Shown here in pieces: positions 7,517 through 16,693 of a DNA stretch of 64,000 bases. The notes below the pieces were generated by a model. It saw only the letters and a program-made list of their open reading frames with translations, did not search any database and was not told where the DNA came from. Origin of the DNA: Bacteroidota bacterium (GTDB taxonomy: Bacteria > Bacteroidota > Bacteroidia > Chitinophagales > Chitinophagaceae); NCBI GenBank assembly GCA_947448725.1, contig CANFOM010000013.1, positions 1 to 64,000 on the forward strand, written 5' to 3'. Positions within the stretch are counted from its first letter, which is position 1. Each line of letters opens with the position of its first letter. Made by a program: the position numbers and the translations under genes.

Positions 7517-8995
7517 CTAATGTTTGAAATGTCTCAATTGAGTCATTACCATGGCCAAGCCATTGGCTTGACAATAAGCAATACTATCCTTATCTCTTAC
7601 AGAACCACCTGGTTGTATATAAGCTTCTATTCCTTGTTCATGTGCTATTCTTACGCAATCATCAAATGGGAAAAAGGCATCTGATGCCAAGGTAGCTCCT
7701 TTTAAATCAAAACTAAATTGCTTGGCTTTGTCTATAGCATGTCTTAATGCGTCCACGCGACTTGTTTGTCCGCAGCCCTTACCCACCAATTGTTTATTTT
7801 TGATTAACGCGATGGCATTACTTTTTAAATGCTTGCAAATAATATTTCCAAAAATCAAATCTTCTTTTTCTGCAGGGGTGCAAGGTCTTGCGCCAACTTC
7901 GTCCCATTGGGTGTAATTGCCATGATCTAATCCTTGTGCTAAAGTTCCGTTTAAAATAGATTTCTTTTGATTGGGATTAAAAGCGACATCTGGTTTAAGC
8001 TGTAACAATACTCTATTTTTCTTAGTCGTTAAAATGGCCAATGCTGCTGGTTCAAATGCAGGGGCAATTAATACTTCAAAAAATAATTCTTGAATGGCTT
8101 CGGCCGTTGCAGTGTCAACGGTTGCGTTGGTTACGAGTACACCACCAAAAGCGCTTTCAGGATCGCCCGCCAAGGCGGCTGTCCAACTTTCAAATACCGT
8201 ATTTCTTTGCGCTACACCACATACATTAGTGTGTTTAATGATAGCAAAACTTGTTTTTGGCAATTCGCCAATTAATGCAATGGCTGCATCTACATCCACT
8301 AAATTATTGTAAGACAATTCTTTTCCATGTAATTGAGTAAACCAATTTTCTAAATGGCCGTAAAATGTGGCTACTTGATGTGGATTTTCTCCATACCTTA
8401 AAATCTTGCCTGGATTAAAATAATCACTTATAGCAATATCATAATGCATCACTACCTCAAAAGCCTTTGCGGCAAAGGCTTTTCTTTGCTCTAATTGAGT
8501 AGTTCCTTTTTGTTGAATTAGGATATCATTTAATTTAGCATAATCGTCTTTGGCTGCAATCACCACTAAGTCTCTAAAGTTTTTAGCCGCTGCGCGAATC
8601 ATAGAAGGCCCACCAATATCTATTTTTTCTATAATTAACTTTTCTTCATCAGTGCTTTTTAATGTTTCTTCAAATGGGTATAGATCTACAATCACTAAAT
8701 CCAATTCGGGAATTTTGTATTGTGCCATTTCATTTAAATCTTGTTGCTCATACCTTCTTCCTAATATGCCACCAAAGATGGATGGGTGTAATGTTTTTAC
8801 TCTTCCTCCTAAAATAGAAGGGTATCCGGTAACGGTTTCTACGCCAATACAAGGAATGCCTAAATCCTCTAAAAATTTTTGCGTCCCCCCTGTTGAGTAA
8901 ATGGTAATGTTTTGGGCTTGTAATGTTTTTGCAAGGGGCTCTAGACCATCTTTATAAAAGACCGAAATGAGCGCCGATTTGATTTTCTTTTCCAT
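7517..8995 (-). CDS. purH: Bifunctional AICAR transformylase/IMP cyclohydrolase PurH
   Basis: PurH catalyses the last two steps of IMP synthesis: formylation of AICAR, then ring closure. The N-terminal MGS-like cyclohydrolase domain (about 1-145) shows YSTGGTQKFLEDLGI and GRVKTLHPSIFGGI. The AICARFT domain follows, with LRYGENPHQ, a KHTNVCGVA motif (usually KHxNPCG) and the C-terminal PGGSVRDKDSI. The 493 residues fit the family. The start at 8995 (MEKKIKSALISVF) is chosen because a perfect TAnnTTTG lies just upstream and family members begin here. Confidence 0.96.
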   Translation of the reverse strand: MEKKIKSALISVFYKDGLEPLAKTLQAQNITIYSTGGTQKFLEDLGIPCIGVETVTGYPSILGGRVKTLHPSIFGGILGRRYEQQDLNEMAQYKIPELDLVIVDLYPFEETLKSTDEEKLIIEKIDIGGPSMIRAAAKNFRDLVVIAAKDDYAKLNDILIQQKGTTQLEQRKAFAAKAFEVVMHYDIAISDYFNPGKILRYGENPHQVATFYGHLENWFTQLHGKELSYNNLVDVDAAIALIGELPKTSFAIIKHTNVCGVAQRNTVFESWTAALAGDPESAFGGVLVTNATVDTATAEAIQELFFEVLIAPAFEPAALAILTTKKNRVLLQLKPDVAFNPNQKKSILNGTLAQGLDHGNYTQWDEVGARPCTPAEKEDLIFGNIICKHLKSNAIALIKNKQLVGKGCGQTSRVDALRHAIDKAKQFSFDLKGATLASDAFFPFDDCVRIAHEQGIEAYIQPGGSVRDKDSIAYCQANGLAMVMTQLRHFKH

Positions 8996-8998
8996 AAT

Positions 8999-9006
8999 CA
9001 AAGGTA
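8999..9006 (-). promoter_or_regulatory. -7 element of purH, next to the start codon
   Basis: On the minus strand TACCTTTG matches TAnnTTTG and ends three bases before the purH ATG (8995). Transcription from it would give a leaderless mRNA. No TTG at -33 spacing was seen. Confidence 0.5.
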
Positions 9007-9048
9007 CTATCTTCTGTATTTTTTGTGCCTGCAGCTTTTCCACAAAAA

Positions 9049-10311
9049 CTAAACCAGACTGAATAACTTTAGTAGCCTGTAGCCAACTATTAGGACCAGT
9101 AGGTAAAGCAAGTAAATGGCTTGTTTTTGATGGAGCCATCGGTAGATTAGCCATAGCACTAAATAATAAAGGGCCACTTGAATTTTATCAAAACCCATTT
9201 TAAAACTACTGCTGATGGGCTGTTCATAAAAATAGCGCACGCAATTGTTGATCCATAAAATATAGTACTGAATCCATTGACCCATGATAATAGTTAGGCC
9301 AAATAAAGGTGGGCATATTACTAAAATGACCAAGCTATAGAGTAAAATATTACTTAAGGGAACCATGATAAAATTACTTACTATGACAAGGGTGGCTATT
9401 TGGTGAAAGTGAAAAACCAAAATAGGCAGGGTCATTAGCTGCGCTGCAAAACTGACACATAAATTACTCCACAAAAATGACAATATTGGATTGTCCATGG
9501 GCAACATTTTATGGAATAAGGGGTAAAATAAATGAATGCCTAGTACTGCACCGTAGGACAATTGTAAACCTATATTTTCAATACTTTTTACATCGAATAA
9601 TAACAAAATCAAAACACCTCCTGCAATGGTATTGAGGGTAAGGCTACTTTGCTGTAAAAATTTACCTATAAAATAAATACTAAAAAATACACTTGCTCTA
9701 ACGATTGAAGGGCTTGCAAAAGCCATTAAAGTATACAGCCAGACGCCAGCTAACACCAGCAATAATTCTAATAATAAATAATACTTTTTGCGCGGCATCC
9801 ATTTTGTAATACGTGTTAAGTTTTTAAATATAATTTCTAGATGCATTCCGCTGATGGCGACAATATGAATGATACCCAATTGGGTATAGGCTTGTAATAA
9901 TTCTTTATTTAAATCAGATTTTACGCCTAATAATAAAGCCAGTGCAAAACCATTGGCTTCTTTTGAAATAATACTGGCATTTATTTTTTGAACCACCCAG
10001 TTTCGACATAATTCAACCCAATGTTTTGGATAAGGTAGCCGAATTAAATTTTTTTCTTGAGTGGCTAAGTAAATGGATACGCCCCAGGATAATAGAATTA
10101 ATAAAACAAGTAGGCTTCGAAATAAGGAGTGAATGGGTAACAATAAGATTGCTTGGAGCATGATTAGTCCAATGGCAATTATAGTAATGGCATTAAGAGG
10201 GGAATGTCGAGGACTTAAAAATAAGGAGGCCATGATGATACCTACCATTAATGTTCCAGTAATAAACAATAATGGATGGGCTGCTTTCCAATGGGCATTT
10301 GATTTTTCCAT
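9049..10311 (-). CDS. comEC: ComEC/Rec2-type DNA uptake channel protein, short form
   Basis: A polytopic membrane protein of 420 residues with the ComEC 'competence' domain, marked by HIVAISGMHLEI (AISGMH at 152-157) and later membrane helices. ComEC conducts single-stranded DNA through the inner membrane in transformation. The N terminus has about two hydrophobic helices (12-80), but the OB-like segment usually between them and the channel appears to be missing. There is no C-terminal metallo-beta-lactamase domain. Known Bacteroidota homologues are usually longer, about 650-700 residues from memory. The frame is intact, so it is a short form, not visibly broken. Confidence 0.83.
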   Translation of the reverse strand: MEKSNAHWKAAHPLLFITGTLMVGIIMASLFLSPRHSPLNAITIIAIGLIMLQAILLLPIHSLFRSLLVLLILLSWGVSIYLATQEKNLIRLPYPKHWVELCRNWVVQKINASIISKEANGFALALLLGVKSDLNKELLQAYTQLGIIHIVAISGMHLEIIFKNLTRITKWMPRKKYYLLLELLLVLAGVWLYTLMAFASPSIVRASVFFSIYFIGKFLQQSSLTLNTIAGGVLILLLFDVKSIENIGLQLSYGAVLGIHLFYPLFHKMLPMDNPILSFLWSNLCVSFAAQLMTLPILVFHFHQIATLVIVSNFIMVPLSNILLYSLVILVICPPLFGLTIIMGQWIQYYILWINNCVRYFYEQPISSSFKMGFDKIQVALYYLVLWLIYRWLHQKQAIYLLYLLVLIVGYRLLKLFSLV

Positions 10312-10376
10312 TGGGCATCTTACTACAAAATTGGCGAATTTTTTTTTCGGCTACTACGCAGTAAGCATCGATGGAC

Positions 10377-11078
10377 TTATTTGCCCAATAAAAAAATAAC
10401 TAATTTTTTATGCAATTCAGGCTTATTGCTCTTCCAATAAGCAATGGTTTCGGTTTTGATCTGTTCGTTAGGTCCCGTAATATCTACCCCTATACAAAGG
10501 CGAGTATTGGGATGGCAGTTTTGTAAGATGGCTTCTAATAATTGGTTATTGCGATAAGGTGTTTCTATAAATAATTGAGTGCAGGCCCTCTTTAAGCTAT
10601 CGGCTTCCAATGCTTGTATTTTATTTTTGCGCTCTAGTGCATCAATGGGTAAGTAGCCATGAAATTGAAATAAATTTCCATTCATGCCACTGGCCATTAA
10701 AGCCAATAATATAGAAGATGGGCCTACATAAGGTTTTACTGTAGCGCCTATTTCTTGTGCTGCAGCTACCAATAATTGACCTGGATCGGCAATGCCTGTA
10801 CAACCCGCTTCGGATAAGATGCCAATATTTTTCCCTTGTTTTAATAATTGTGTGAAAGCTTTAATTTGTTCTGCTTCCACTTTATGGATGGGATACCAAA
10901 TGTAATTGTCAATGACCATTTCTTTCCATAGCTTTTTAAAAAAACGTCTCGCTGTTTTTTCCTCTTCTACAAAAAAAGCATCACATTGCTGAATCCATTT
11001 TACTGTATCAGCAGGTAAAGCTTCCCAGCCTTCTTCATGCAATACCATGGGTAATAAATAAACCTTTCCTATTTTCAT
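10377..11078 (-). CDS. SAM-dependent methyltransferase, tetrapyrrole methylase/RsmI-like
   Basis: The 233-residue protein has the tetrapyrrole-methylase fold used by RsmI, which 2'-O-methylates C1402 of 16S rRNA. Family marks are the glycine loop ILSEAGCTGIADPGQLLV (about 95-112), the VGPSSILLALMASG segment and a FIETPYRN motif. The N terminus (KVYLLPMVLHEEGWEALP) differs from typical RsmI, so it may be a Bacteroidota paralogue with another target. Its ATG overlaps the stop of the EI24 gene by one base, showing co-translation. Confidence 0.85.
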   Translation of the reverse strand: MKIGKVYLLPMVLHEEGWEALPADTVKWIQQCDAFFVEEEKTARRFFKKLWKEMVIDNYIWYPIHKVEAEQIKAFTQLLKQGKNIGILSEAGCTGIADPGQLLVAAAQEIGATVKPYVGPSSILLALMASGMNGNLFQFHGYLPIDALERKNKIQALEADSLKRACTQLFIETPYRNNQLLEAILQNCHPNTRLCIGVDITGPNEQIKTETIAYWKSNKPELHKKLVIFLLGK

Positions 11079-11839
11079 TATGCGTTGTCTTTAACTTCTA
11101 GTGTATTTAATTGCGCGGCAATTAAAGAATAAAATGGGGCGGTCATCCAACCAATGATGGGAATAAAATGGAGTAGATAAAAAACCAGTCCATTGCCAAT
11201 GGGTAATCCTTTGTGGTTGTTGACATAAGCTGCTGCAGCCACTTTATTTTTATGCTCTGATGCCAAGCTGTAATCCAACATAGCAGCGCCTAAAAAATAA
11301 CATTCGATGAGTATGGTAAAAATGGGTGTAAACCATCCAATGATGGGCAAAGTGCAAATGATAACAATGGGAATTAAGTAAACGGTTTGCCAAAGCAGGT
11401 TGGTTACATTTAATAATAAAGCCCTGGTAATTAATTTTCTATAGGCGTTGCCTTTAAAAACAAAGGGTGTATTATTTTGAATCGCATCGATGCGTAAATG
11501 CAAATAGGCGAAAAAAGGTGCAAACACTATTAAAAAAAGGTATTTAAACAATGCGAAATAAAATAACAATAAAGTAAACCACAACCAAAAGCTTCCCATG
11601 GTAATAAAGAAACCTATTAAGTCATTGCTTAGGGTATCTACCCATGATTTTAATCCCGTTCTTAATATAATTGATTCGATAAAAAAACTAGAAGATTGAC
11701 TAAAATAATTCATGCCTACTACAAATAAGTAAGCATATACAATACCTGGAACAATCATCCACTTCCACAATTGATGTTGAAGAATAAAACGATGAGCGCT
11801 AAAATAAGCGCGAATGGCTAAAATGATTTCTTTAAGCAA
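11078..11839 (-). CDS. EI24 domain membrane protein (CysZ-like)
   Basis: A 253-residue integral membrane protein with about five or six hydrophobic segments and an EI24/CysZ-like ending (FVFYLLHFIPIIGWMTAPF around 220-240). CysZ proteins carry sulfate in proteobacteria, but no sulfur genes are nearby, so the substrate is open. The start is TTG at 11839 (MLKEIILAIRAYFSAH); the next Met is 27 residues in, inside the conserved start. The gene overlaps the downstream methyltransferase by one base. Confidence 0.8.
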   Translation of the reverse strand: MLKEIILAIRAYFSAHRFILQHQLWKWMIVPGIVYAYLFVVGMNYFSQSSSFFIESIILRTGLKSWVDTLSNDLIGFFITMGSFWLWFTLLLFYFALFKYLFLIVFAPFFAYLHLRIDAIQNNTPFVFKGNAYRKLITRALLLNVTNLLWQTVYLIPIVIICTLPIIGWFTPIFTILIECYFLGAAMLDYSLASEHKNKVAAAAYVNNHKGLPIGNGLVFYLLHFIPIIGWMTAPFYSLIAAQLNTLEVKDNA

Positions 11840-11874
11840 AGGTTCCTTTTAAAGTAAATATACGAACTAGTCTT

Positions 11875-12528
11875 TTAGGACTGTATTTTGGTTCCAAATG
11901 CCAAATCACCTGCATCGCCTAAGCCTGGTATGATATAGCTTTTGTCGTTAATAGAATCATCAATGTCTCCACACCAAATGGGAATTTTTTTACCTAAAGC
12001 AGCCTCCACAGTTTCTATGCCATTTTTACTTGCAATAGCTACTACTATATGAATTTCTTTGGGTGTTTGATGCTGGGTGATGGCTTGAATGGTTTGCACC
12101 ATAGATGCGCCTGTAGCCAACATAGGGTCGCACACGATAAGCACTCTATTGTTTAAATCGGGGCAACTTAAATATTCTATACTTATTTCAAAACTTCCAT
12201 TGTCCTGGTGTTTTCGGTAAGCCGAAATAAATGCATTGTCGGCTTTGTCAAAATAATTGAGCATACCCTGATGCAAAGGTAGTCCAGCTCTTAAGATAGT
12301 AGCTAGTACGGGCTGTTCGGCCAAAACTTTTGATGGATGAATGCCTAATGGAGTAGTAGTGGGTCGTAGGATGCTTGGCATTAATTTACTCATTTCATAA
12401 GCAGCTACTTCGCCTATTCTTTCCAAATTGCGCCTAAAACGCATTCGGTCCGTTTGAATATTGACATCTCTAATTTCTGCAATCCAGTTGCTGATTAAAC
12501 TATGCTTTTCGCTTAAATGATGAACCAT
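11875..12528 (-). CDS. upp: Uracil phosphoribosyltransferase
   Basis: Upp converts uracil and PRPP to UMP in pyrimidine salvage. The 217 residues are full length. The PRPP-binding loop is VLIVCDPMLATGASM (about 129-143) and the C-terminal uracil-binding segment is IIPGLGDAGDLAFGTK. The gene sits 42 bases after the adenine deaminase gene on the same strand, so two base-salvage genes are adjacent, and it has its own TAnnTTTG element. Confidence 0.95.
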   Translation of the reverse strand: MVHHLSEKHSLISNWIAEIRDVNIQTDRMRFRRNLERIGEVAAYEMSKLMPSILRPTTTPLGIHPSKVLAEQPVLATILRAGLPLHQGMLNYFDKADNAFISAYRKHQDNGSFEISIEYLSCPDLNNRVLIVCDPMLATGASMVQTIQAITQHQTPKEIHIVVAIASKNGIETVEAALGKKIPIWCGDIDDSINDKSYIIPGLGDAGDLAFGTKIQS

Positions 12529-12544
12529 GCGGTTATTATTTTTT

Positions 12545-12552
12545 CAAATCTA
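12545..12552 (-). promoter_or_regulatory. -7 element of upp
   Basis: TAGATTTG on the minus strand fits TAnnTTTG, 16 bases before the upp ATG in the short gap after ade. It suggests that upp can be transcribed apart from ade. Confidence 0.45.
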
Positions 12553-12570
12553 AGTTTCTTGCCGGCAATT

Positions 12571-14205
12571 TTAAAATAATTTAAAAGCTGTTGCGTCAAA
12601 CAAGCCTTTGTCGCTCAATTTTAGATGCGGAATCACCAATAAGGCCATAAAACTTAAGGTCATAAAGGGGGAGCCCAATGAACTGCCTAAGGATTTAGCC
12701 ATGGTATCTATTTCGGTATAGGCCGCTGCCACTTGATATGGATCTTGGACACTCATCAATCCTGCTACTGGAAGGCCAAGTACTTTAATGGCGGTACCCT
12801 GCACGCAACTTATTCCTCCTTGCTTTTCTAGAACTACATTAATGGCATTTGTTATTTCTTCGTCTGTAACGCCTACTGCAATAATATTATGACTGTCATG
12901 CGCTACGGTAGAAGCAATGGCACCTGTTGTAAAGCCAAAGTTTTTTATGAAAGCCATTTTAGGAGGTGCTGCATGGTATCTATTGTACACGACTATTTTT
13001 AAAACATCTTTGCTAGCATTAGCTATTAATTCATTTTCAATTTTACTAGCTTCTTCCCACAAACAATTGGTGATGAGTTGTCCATCGATGGCTTCTATTA
13101 TAGGAATGAGTCCATTTTGTTGAGGATAGTTGGCCGCATTTATTTTTATATCTTTTACCGATAGAGGAAGGGCATTAAATTGATTGATGGTTTTTTCATG
13201 GATCATTGGAATAAGCGATTGTCCATTTTCTGCCACTTTATTTCCATTAATATAAGTTTGAGTTACTTTAAATTCAAACAAATCTTTGACTACAATAAAA
13301 TTGGCTGGATCGCCCACTTTAAATAGACCCGTTGGAAGTTGATAATGTTTTACAGGATTAATACATGCTGCTTTTAAAACATTAAACTTATCTATTCCTT
13401 TGGCTACGGCTCTTGCACATAAAACGTTAATATGCCCTTCTAATAAGCTATCGGGGTGTTTGTCATCGCTACACAGCATGATACTGTTGGGGTGATCATC
13501 TAACAATTCATACAATGCTTCGAAGTTTTTTGCTGCACTCCCTTCGCGTATTAATATTTTCATACCATAGGATAATTTATCCAAGGCTTCTTCTATAGTA
13601 AAACATTCATGATCGGTACTGATGCCCGCTTCAATATATTGTCTTGCTGCTTCACCCCTTAGGCCTGGTGCATGTCCATCCACTGGCTTGCCTACTTTAT
13701 GCGCGGCCGCTATTTTTTTCATGACTTCCGCCTCCTTCATTAATACACCAGGGAAATTCATCATTTCACTTAAATAATAAATATCCTTACTAGCCAACAA
13801 TTCGGCGACAGCATCACTTTTTATGGCAGCACCTGCAGTTTCAAATTCCGTGGCCGGTACGCAACTTGGTGCGCCAAAGAAAAAATGAAAGGGTACTTTT
13901 TTTCCATTGTCAATCATATAATGAACGCCTTCCACACCGCAAACATTAGCAATTTCATGCGGGTCGCTTATCGTAGCAATAGTGCCATGCGTTACCGCTA
14001 ATTGCGCAAAGGAACTTGGTATAAGCATACTACTTTCTATATGCACATGTGCGTCAATAAAACCAGGAAGTAAAAATTGGTTTGGAGCAGATGGTATGGG
14101 TTCAATCGAAACAATCAGCCCTTCGCTCACAGTGACAGCGGCAGGGAAAATATTTTTTCCTGCAATATCAACATATTGTCCTTCAATGGTAAAAGAGGCG
14201 GCCAT
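12571..14205 (-). CDS. ade: Adenine deaminase
   Basis: Ade deaminates adenine to hypoxanthine, using a metal-dependent amidohydrolase fold. The 544 residues match the family. The metal motif HVHIES follows GFIDA (about 47-57). SDPHEIANVCG, DGHAPGLRG and LCSDDKHPD carry the other conserved active-site residues, and the C-terminal adenine deaminase domain includes VAHDSHNIIAVG. The start at 14205 (MAASFTIEGQYVD) lies 12 bases from the stop of the upstream DUF5916 gene. It works with upp in salvage. Confidence 0.95.
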   Translation of the reverse strand: MAASFTIEGQYVDIAGKNIFPAAVTVSEGLIVSIEPIPSAPNQFLLPGFIDAHVHIESSMLIPSSFAQLAVTHGTIATISDPHEIANVCGVEGVHYMIDNGKKVPFHFFFGAPSCVPATEFETAGAAIKSDAVAELLASKDIYYLSEMMNFPGVLMKEAEVMKKIAAAHKVGKPVDGHAPGLRGEAARQYIEAGISTDHECFTIEEALDKLSYGMKILIREGSAAKNFEALYELLDDHPNSIMLCSDDKHPDSLLEGHINVLCARAVAKGIDKFNVLKAACINPVKHYQLPTGLFKVGDPANFIVVKDLFEFKVTQTYINGNKVAENGQSLIPMIHEKTINQFNALPLSVKDIKINAANYPQQNGLIPIIEAIDGQLITNCLWEEASKIENELIANASKDVLKIVVYNRYHAAPPKMAFIKNFGFTTGAIASTVAHDSHNIIAVGVTDEEITNAINVVLEKQGGISCVQGTAIKVLGLPVAGLMSVQDPYQVAAAYTEIDTMAKSLGSSLGSPFMTLSFMALLVIPHLKLSDKGLFDATAFKLF

Positions 14206-14217
14206 AAAATAATTTGG

Positions 14218-16440
14218 TTATAAGTTAAACCAGTAATTGAACTTAAAGATAAGGGCTCTGTTTTTATTTATCAGCATTGGATCGGTAAAATAATTGTCGG
14301 TATACACTAAGAAGAAGTCACTCATTGGTTTGTATCTGTATTGTAATCGACTATTAATATTAAAGTTATTCGTTTGGGTATTAAATTGTACAAAAGTAGT
14401 CCAGAATAATTTTGTACTAAAGTTGTATTCTAATTTAGGTGCAATCAAAATTAAATTGTTATTACCGTATTTTTTAGGCAATTGAATTTTGTCTATTTCG
14501 CCATTCAGCGTCAAAGTTAAGTGGGGTTGATTTCTCCAAATAATACCAGCGCCAATGCCTTGTATATTTCCATTGTAGTATTGACCAAGGGTAAGCATAC
14601 TGTTCCAACTAAATAATTTGCGAATATCGGAGTGGTACACCAAATTTATTTGATTGTATTGGTAATTGCCTGCTGGAAGTGGTGCCCCATCGCCAGGCTT
14701 CGTAGGGTACAATAAGTTTAAATTGTTATTGGAAAAAGTGGTTAGTATACCAGAGCTGTTTCTAAATTCTGTATTAATTTTTAAGCCAATATCATTTTCA
14801 CTAAATGAATTGTCTGGATTTAATACAAAAAAATTATCCAATATAAATTGAACTCTTCCAATTTTCCCTTTACTTATAAATAGCTTTTTTGCAATATTTA
14901 AATAAACATTTTTAAATCCTACTCGAATAGTGGTATCTCTTAATGCGTCATAATTATCTATTCTTTGAACATAGCCCATATCGGTGTAATAATTTTTTCC
15001 AACATTCCCTACTTCTCCCATTAATGTCCAATTGTTAATGGTACGGGATACGTTAGCTTCTATGTATCCATCCTCTTGATTGATGCCAGGTTTTATGGAC
15101 TGATGGTAACTTATATTGGCACTCTTAGTGCCTTCTGCATTACTTAGTGCCAAGGTTACACCTGCGTTTCTGCCATATTGATCTAGTGGATTTTTTTTCG
15201 CTTCAGCGGCGGACATAAAATTCTCTCTGTTTAAGAAGTAAGTTTTTAAAACAGATCTTTGCCAAAAGCTTTTTTGTATCGTAATGGCTGAAAAATTTTC
15301 AGGGGCATAAGCACCTTTGGCGCCGGTTTGAATATCCATTACTCCAATTCTTGTGGAGGAGTTGATATTCCCAGAAAGTCTTGCACCCAATAATATAGGT
15401 ATCGCATTACCGTTTTTATCTAAACCAATGGTTCTAGAATAAAATGGATGAAAAATTGGATTGCCAAAACTAGAAAACAAATCGGCATTTTCTAAAAAGA
15501 AAGTCCTTTTTTCTGGTAAAAAAATATCAAATCTTGTTAGGTTGGTGACCAGTTGATCCACTTCTACTTGAGAAAAATCAGGATTTACCGTAACATCTAA
15601 ATTAAGGGAGGAGTTTAAAGCCATTTTTGCATCAAATCCGCCACTTGCTGTATTTTGAAGTAATTTTCCATTTTCATCATCGGTGGTAGCATTGCCTGTG
15701 ATATAAGGTAAAATTATTTTGTTCGTACTTGTTTTTGGCGGAGCAGTAGGCCAATTTAAAACACCCGTATAACCCAAATCATAGGATTTAAAAACCGGAG
15801 GCACTTTGGTCCAGCAACTATATTCGTTGCTTTGTAAATCGCCTCTTAAAAAATTAACGCCCCAAAATTGTTGTTGATCATTGTACCTCAATGACTTTAA
15901 GGGAATGGCAATTTCGGCTATCCAATAACCTGCATACATTTTAGTAGCAGAATTCCATTTAGTATCCCAGCTCCAGGAAAGTTTTTCTTCACTATTAGCG
16001 GTTAATTGATCTTCGGATTGAACATTTTGAGCAGTTAATGCGAATATAAATCCATTTGATCTTTGATTCAACGGGTCCAATATTATTGCAATACCATCAC
16101 TCATATCATACCCTACATCTCTTTTTAAACTTTTTATAATTTGACCTTCTTTGGCATACACTTTAAAAGCGAAGTATATATTTTTATCATCATAGGTAGT
16201 AAGCACTTCGGTCGCTTGTTTTGGGGCTCCGATATTATTGGGATACTTTTTTATAAAATTATTCGCCAAAGCAGCTGTTTTCCAAATGGGCTCGTCTAAT
16301 ATTCCATCTAAAACAATGGCGCTTGTACTAGGCTTAATATTTATTTGAAAATCTTTTTGATAGTCGGTGATGGTTTGCGCACTCGAAATACTACTCGTGT
16401 GGAGTAATAGTAGAATAACCAAATTGCGCAGTAGTTTCAT
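14218..16440 (-). CDS. DUF5916 outer-membrane-type protein (copy A)
   Basis: The 740-residue exported protein has a signal peptide (MKLLRNLVILLLLHTSSISS). A CBM9-like beta-sandwich domain follows (about 30-220, with LDGILDEPIWKTAA), then a long DUF5916 region ending in aromatic, barrel-like strands and FNYWFNL. The C-terminal Phe/Leu and alternating pattern suggest an outer-membrane barrel; the function is unknown. I place the start at ATG 16440, three codons inside a TTG-initiated frame. It is a tandem paralogue of 16694-18973, about 60 % alike by eye. The shared upstream sequence shows that they arose by local duplication. Confidence 0.85.
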   Translation of the reverse strand: MKLLRNLVILLLLHTSSISSAQTITDYQKDFQINIKPSTSAIVLDGILDEPIWKTAALANNFIKKYPNNIGAPKQATEVLTTYDDKNIYFAFKVYAKEGQIIKSLKRDVGYDMSDGIAIILDPLNQRSNGFIFALTAQNVQSEDQLTANSEEKLSWSWDTKWNSATKMYAGYWIAEIAIPLKSLRYNDQQQFWGVNFLRGDLQSNEYSCWTKVPPVFKSYDLGYTGVLNWPTAPPKTSTNKIILPYITGNATTDDENGKLLQNTASGGFDAKMALNSSLNLDVTVNPDFSQVEVDQLVTNLTRFDIFLPEKRTFFLENADLFSSFGNPIFHPFYSRTIGLDKNGNAIPILLGARLSGNINSSTRIGVMDIQTGAKGAYAPENFSAITIQKSFWQRSVLKTYFLNRENFMSAAEAKKNPLDQYGRNAGVTLALSNAEGTKSANISYHQSIKPGINQEDGYIEANVSRTINNWTLMGEVGNVGKNYYTDMGYVQRIDNYDALRDTTIRVGFKNVYLNIAKKLFISKGKIGRVQFILDNFFVLNPDNSFSENDIGLKINTEFRNSSGILTTFSNNNLNLLYPTKPGDGAPLPAGNYQYNQINLVYHSDIRKLFSWNSMLTLGQYYNGNIQGIGAGIIWRNQPHLTLTLNGEIDKIQLPKKYGNNNLILIAPKLEYNFSTKLFWTTFVQFNTQTNNFNINSRLQYRYKPMSDFFLVYTDNYFTDPMLINKNRALIFKFNYWFNL

Positions 16441-16516
16441 GAGGTGCAAATATCCTTTATGTATAGATTACAGCCTTATTTAGCAGTAGATTTTTTTTAA
16501 AAAATGTATAAAAGGC

Positions 16517-16564
16517 GTATTATCCGGCCAATAAGTTGGATAGCTGCAGTTGGATTTCTGCTAA
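16517..16564 (-). pseudogene. Remnant of the trmD 3' end
   Basis: This stretch aligns base for base (offset 2498) with the last 16 or so codons of trmD at 19015-19062; the shared core is TCCGGC, one variable base, then AATAAGT. The decayed reading ends SNLLAG, compared with PDLLAGE in TrmD. The neighbouring leader 16442-16516 also matches 18942-19014. By hand the whole 120-base block is about 70 % identical. It is best read as a piece of trmD carried along when the DUF5916 gene was duplicated. It is too short to code for anything useful. Confidence 0.6.
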
Positions 16565-16693
16565 ATAGTGCGGTTGTGAGTGAAATCGACTACCATTTGC
16601 GCTGTGAGGGCTTTAAATGGAGGCAAAGACCCTGGGTTTAGAAATCGAAAACATGCCTAATCAAATGGGCATCTTGTTAAAGGTTATTAGCCT

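Noticed and set aside
8996..9154. N-terminal extension of purH into the comEC region
   Set aside because: It would add 53 non-family residues and overlap comEC; the ATG at 8995 matches family starts and has a TAnnTTTG just before it.
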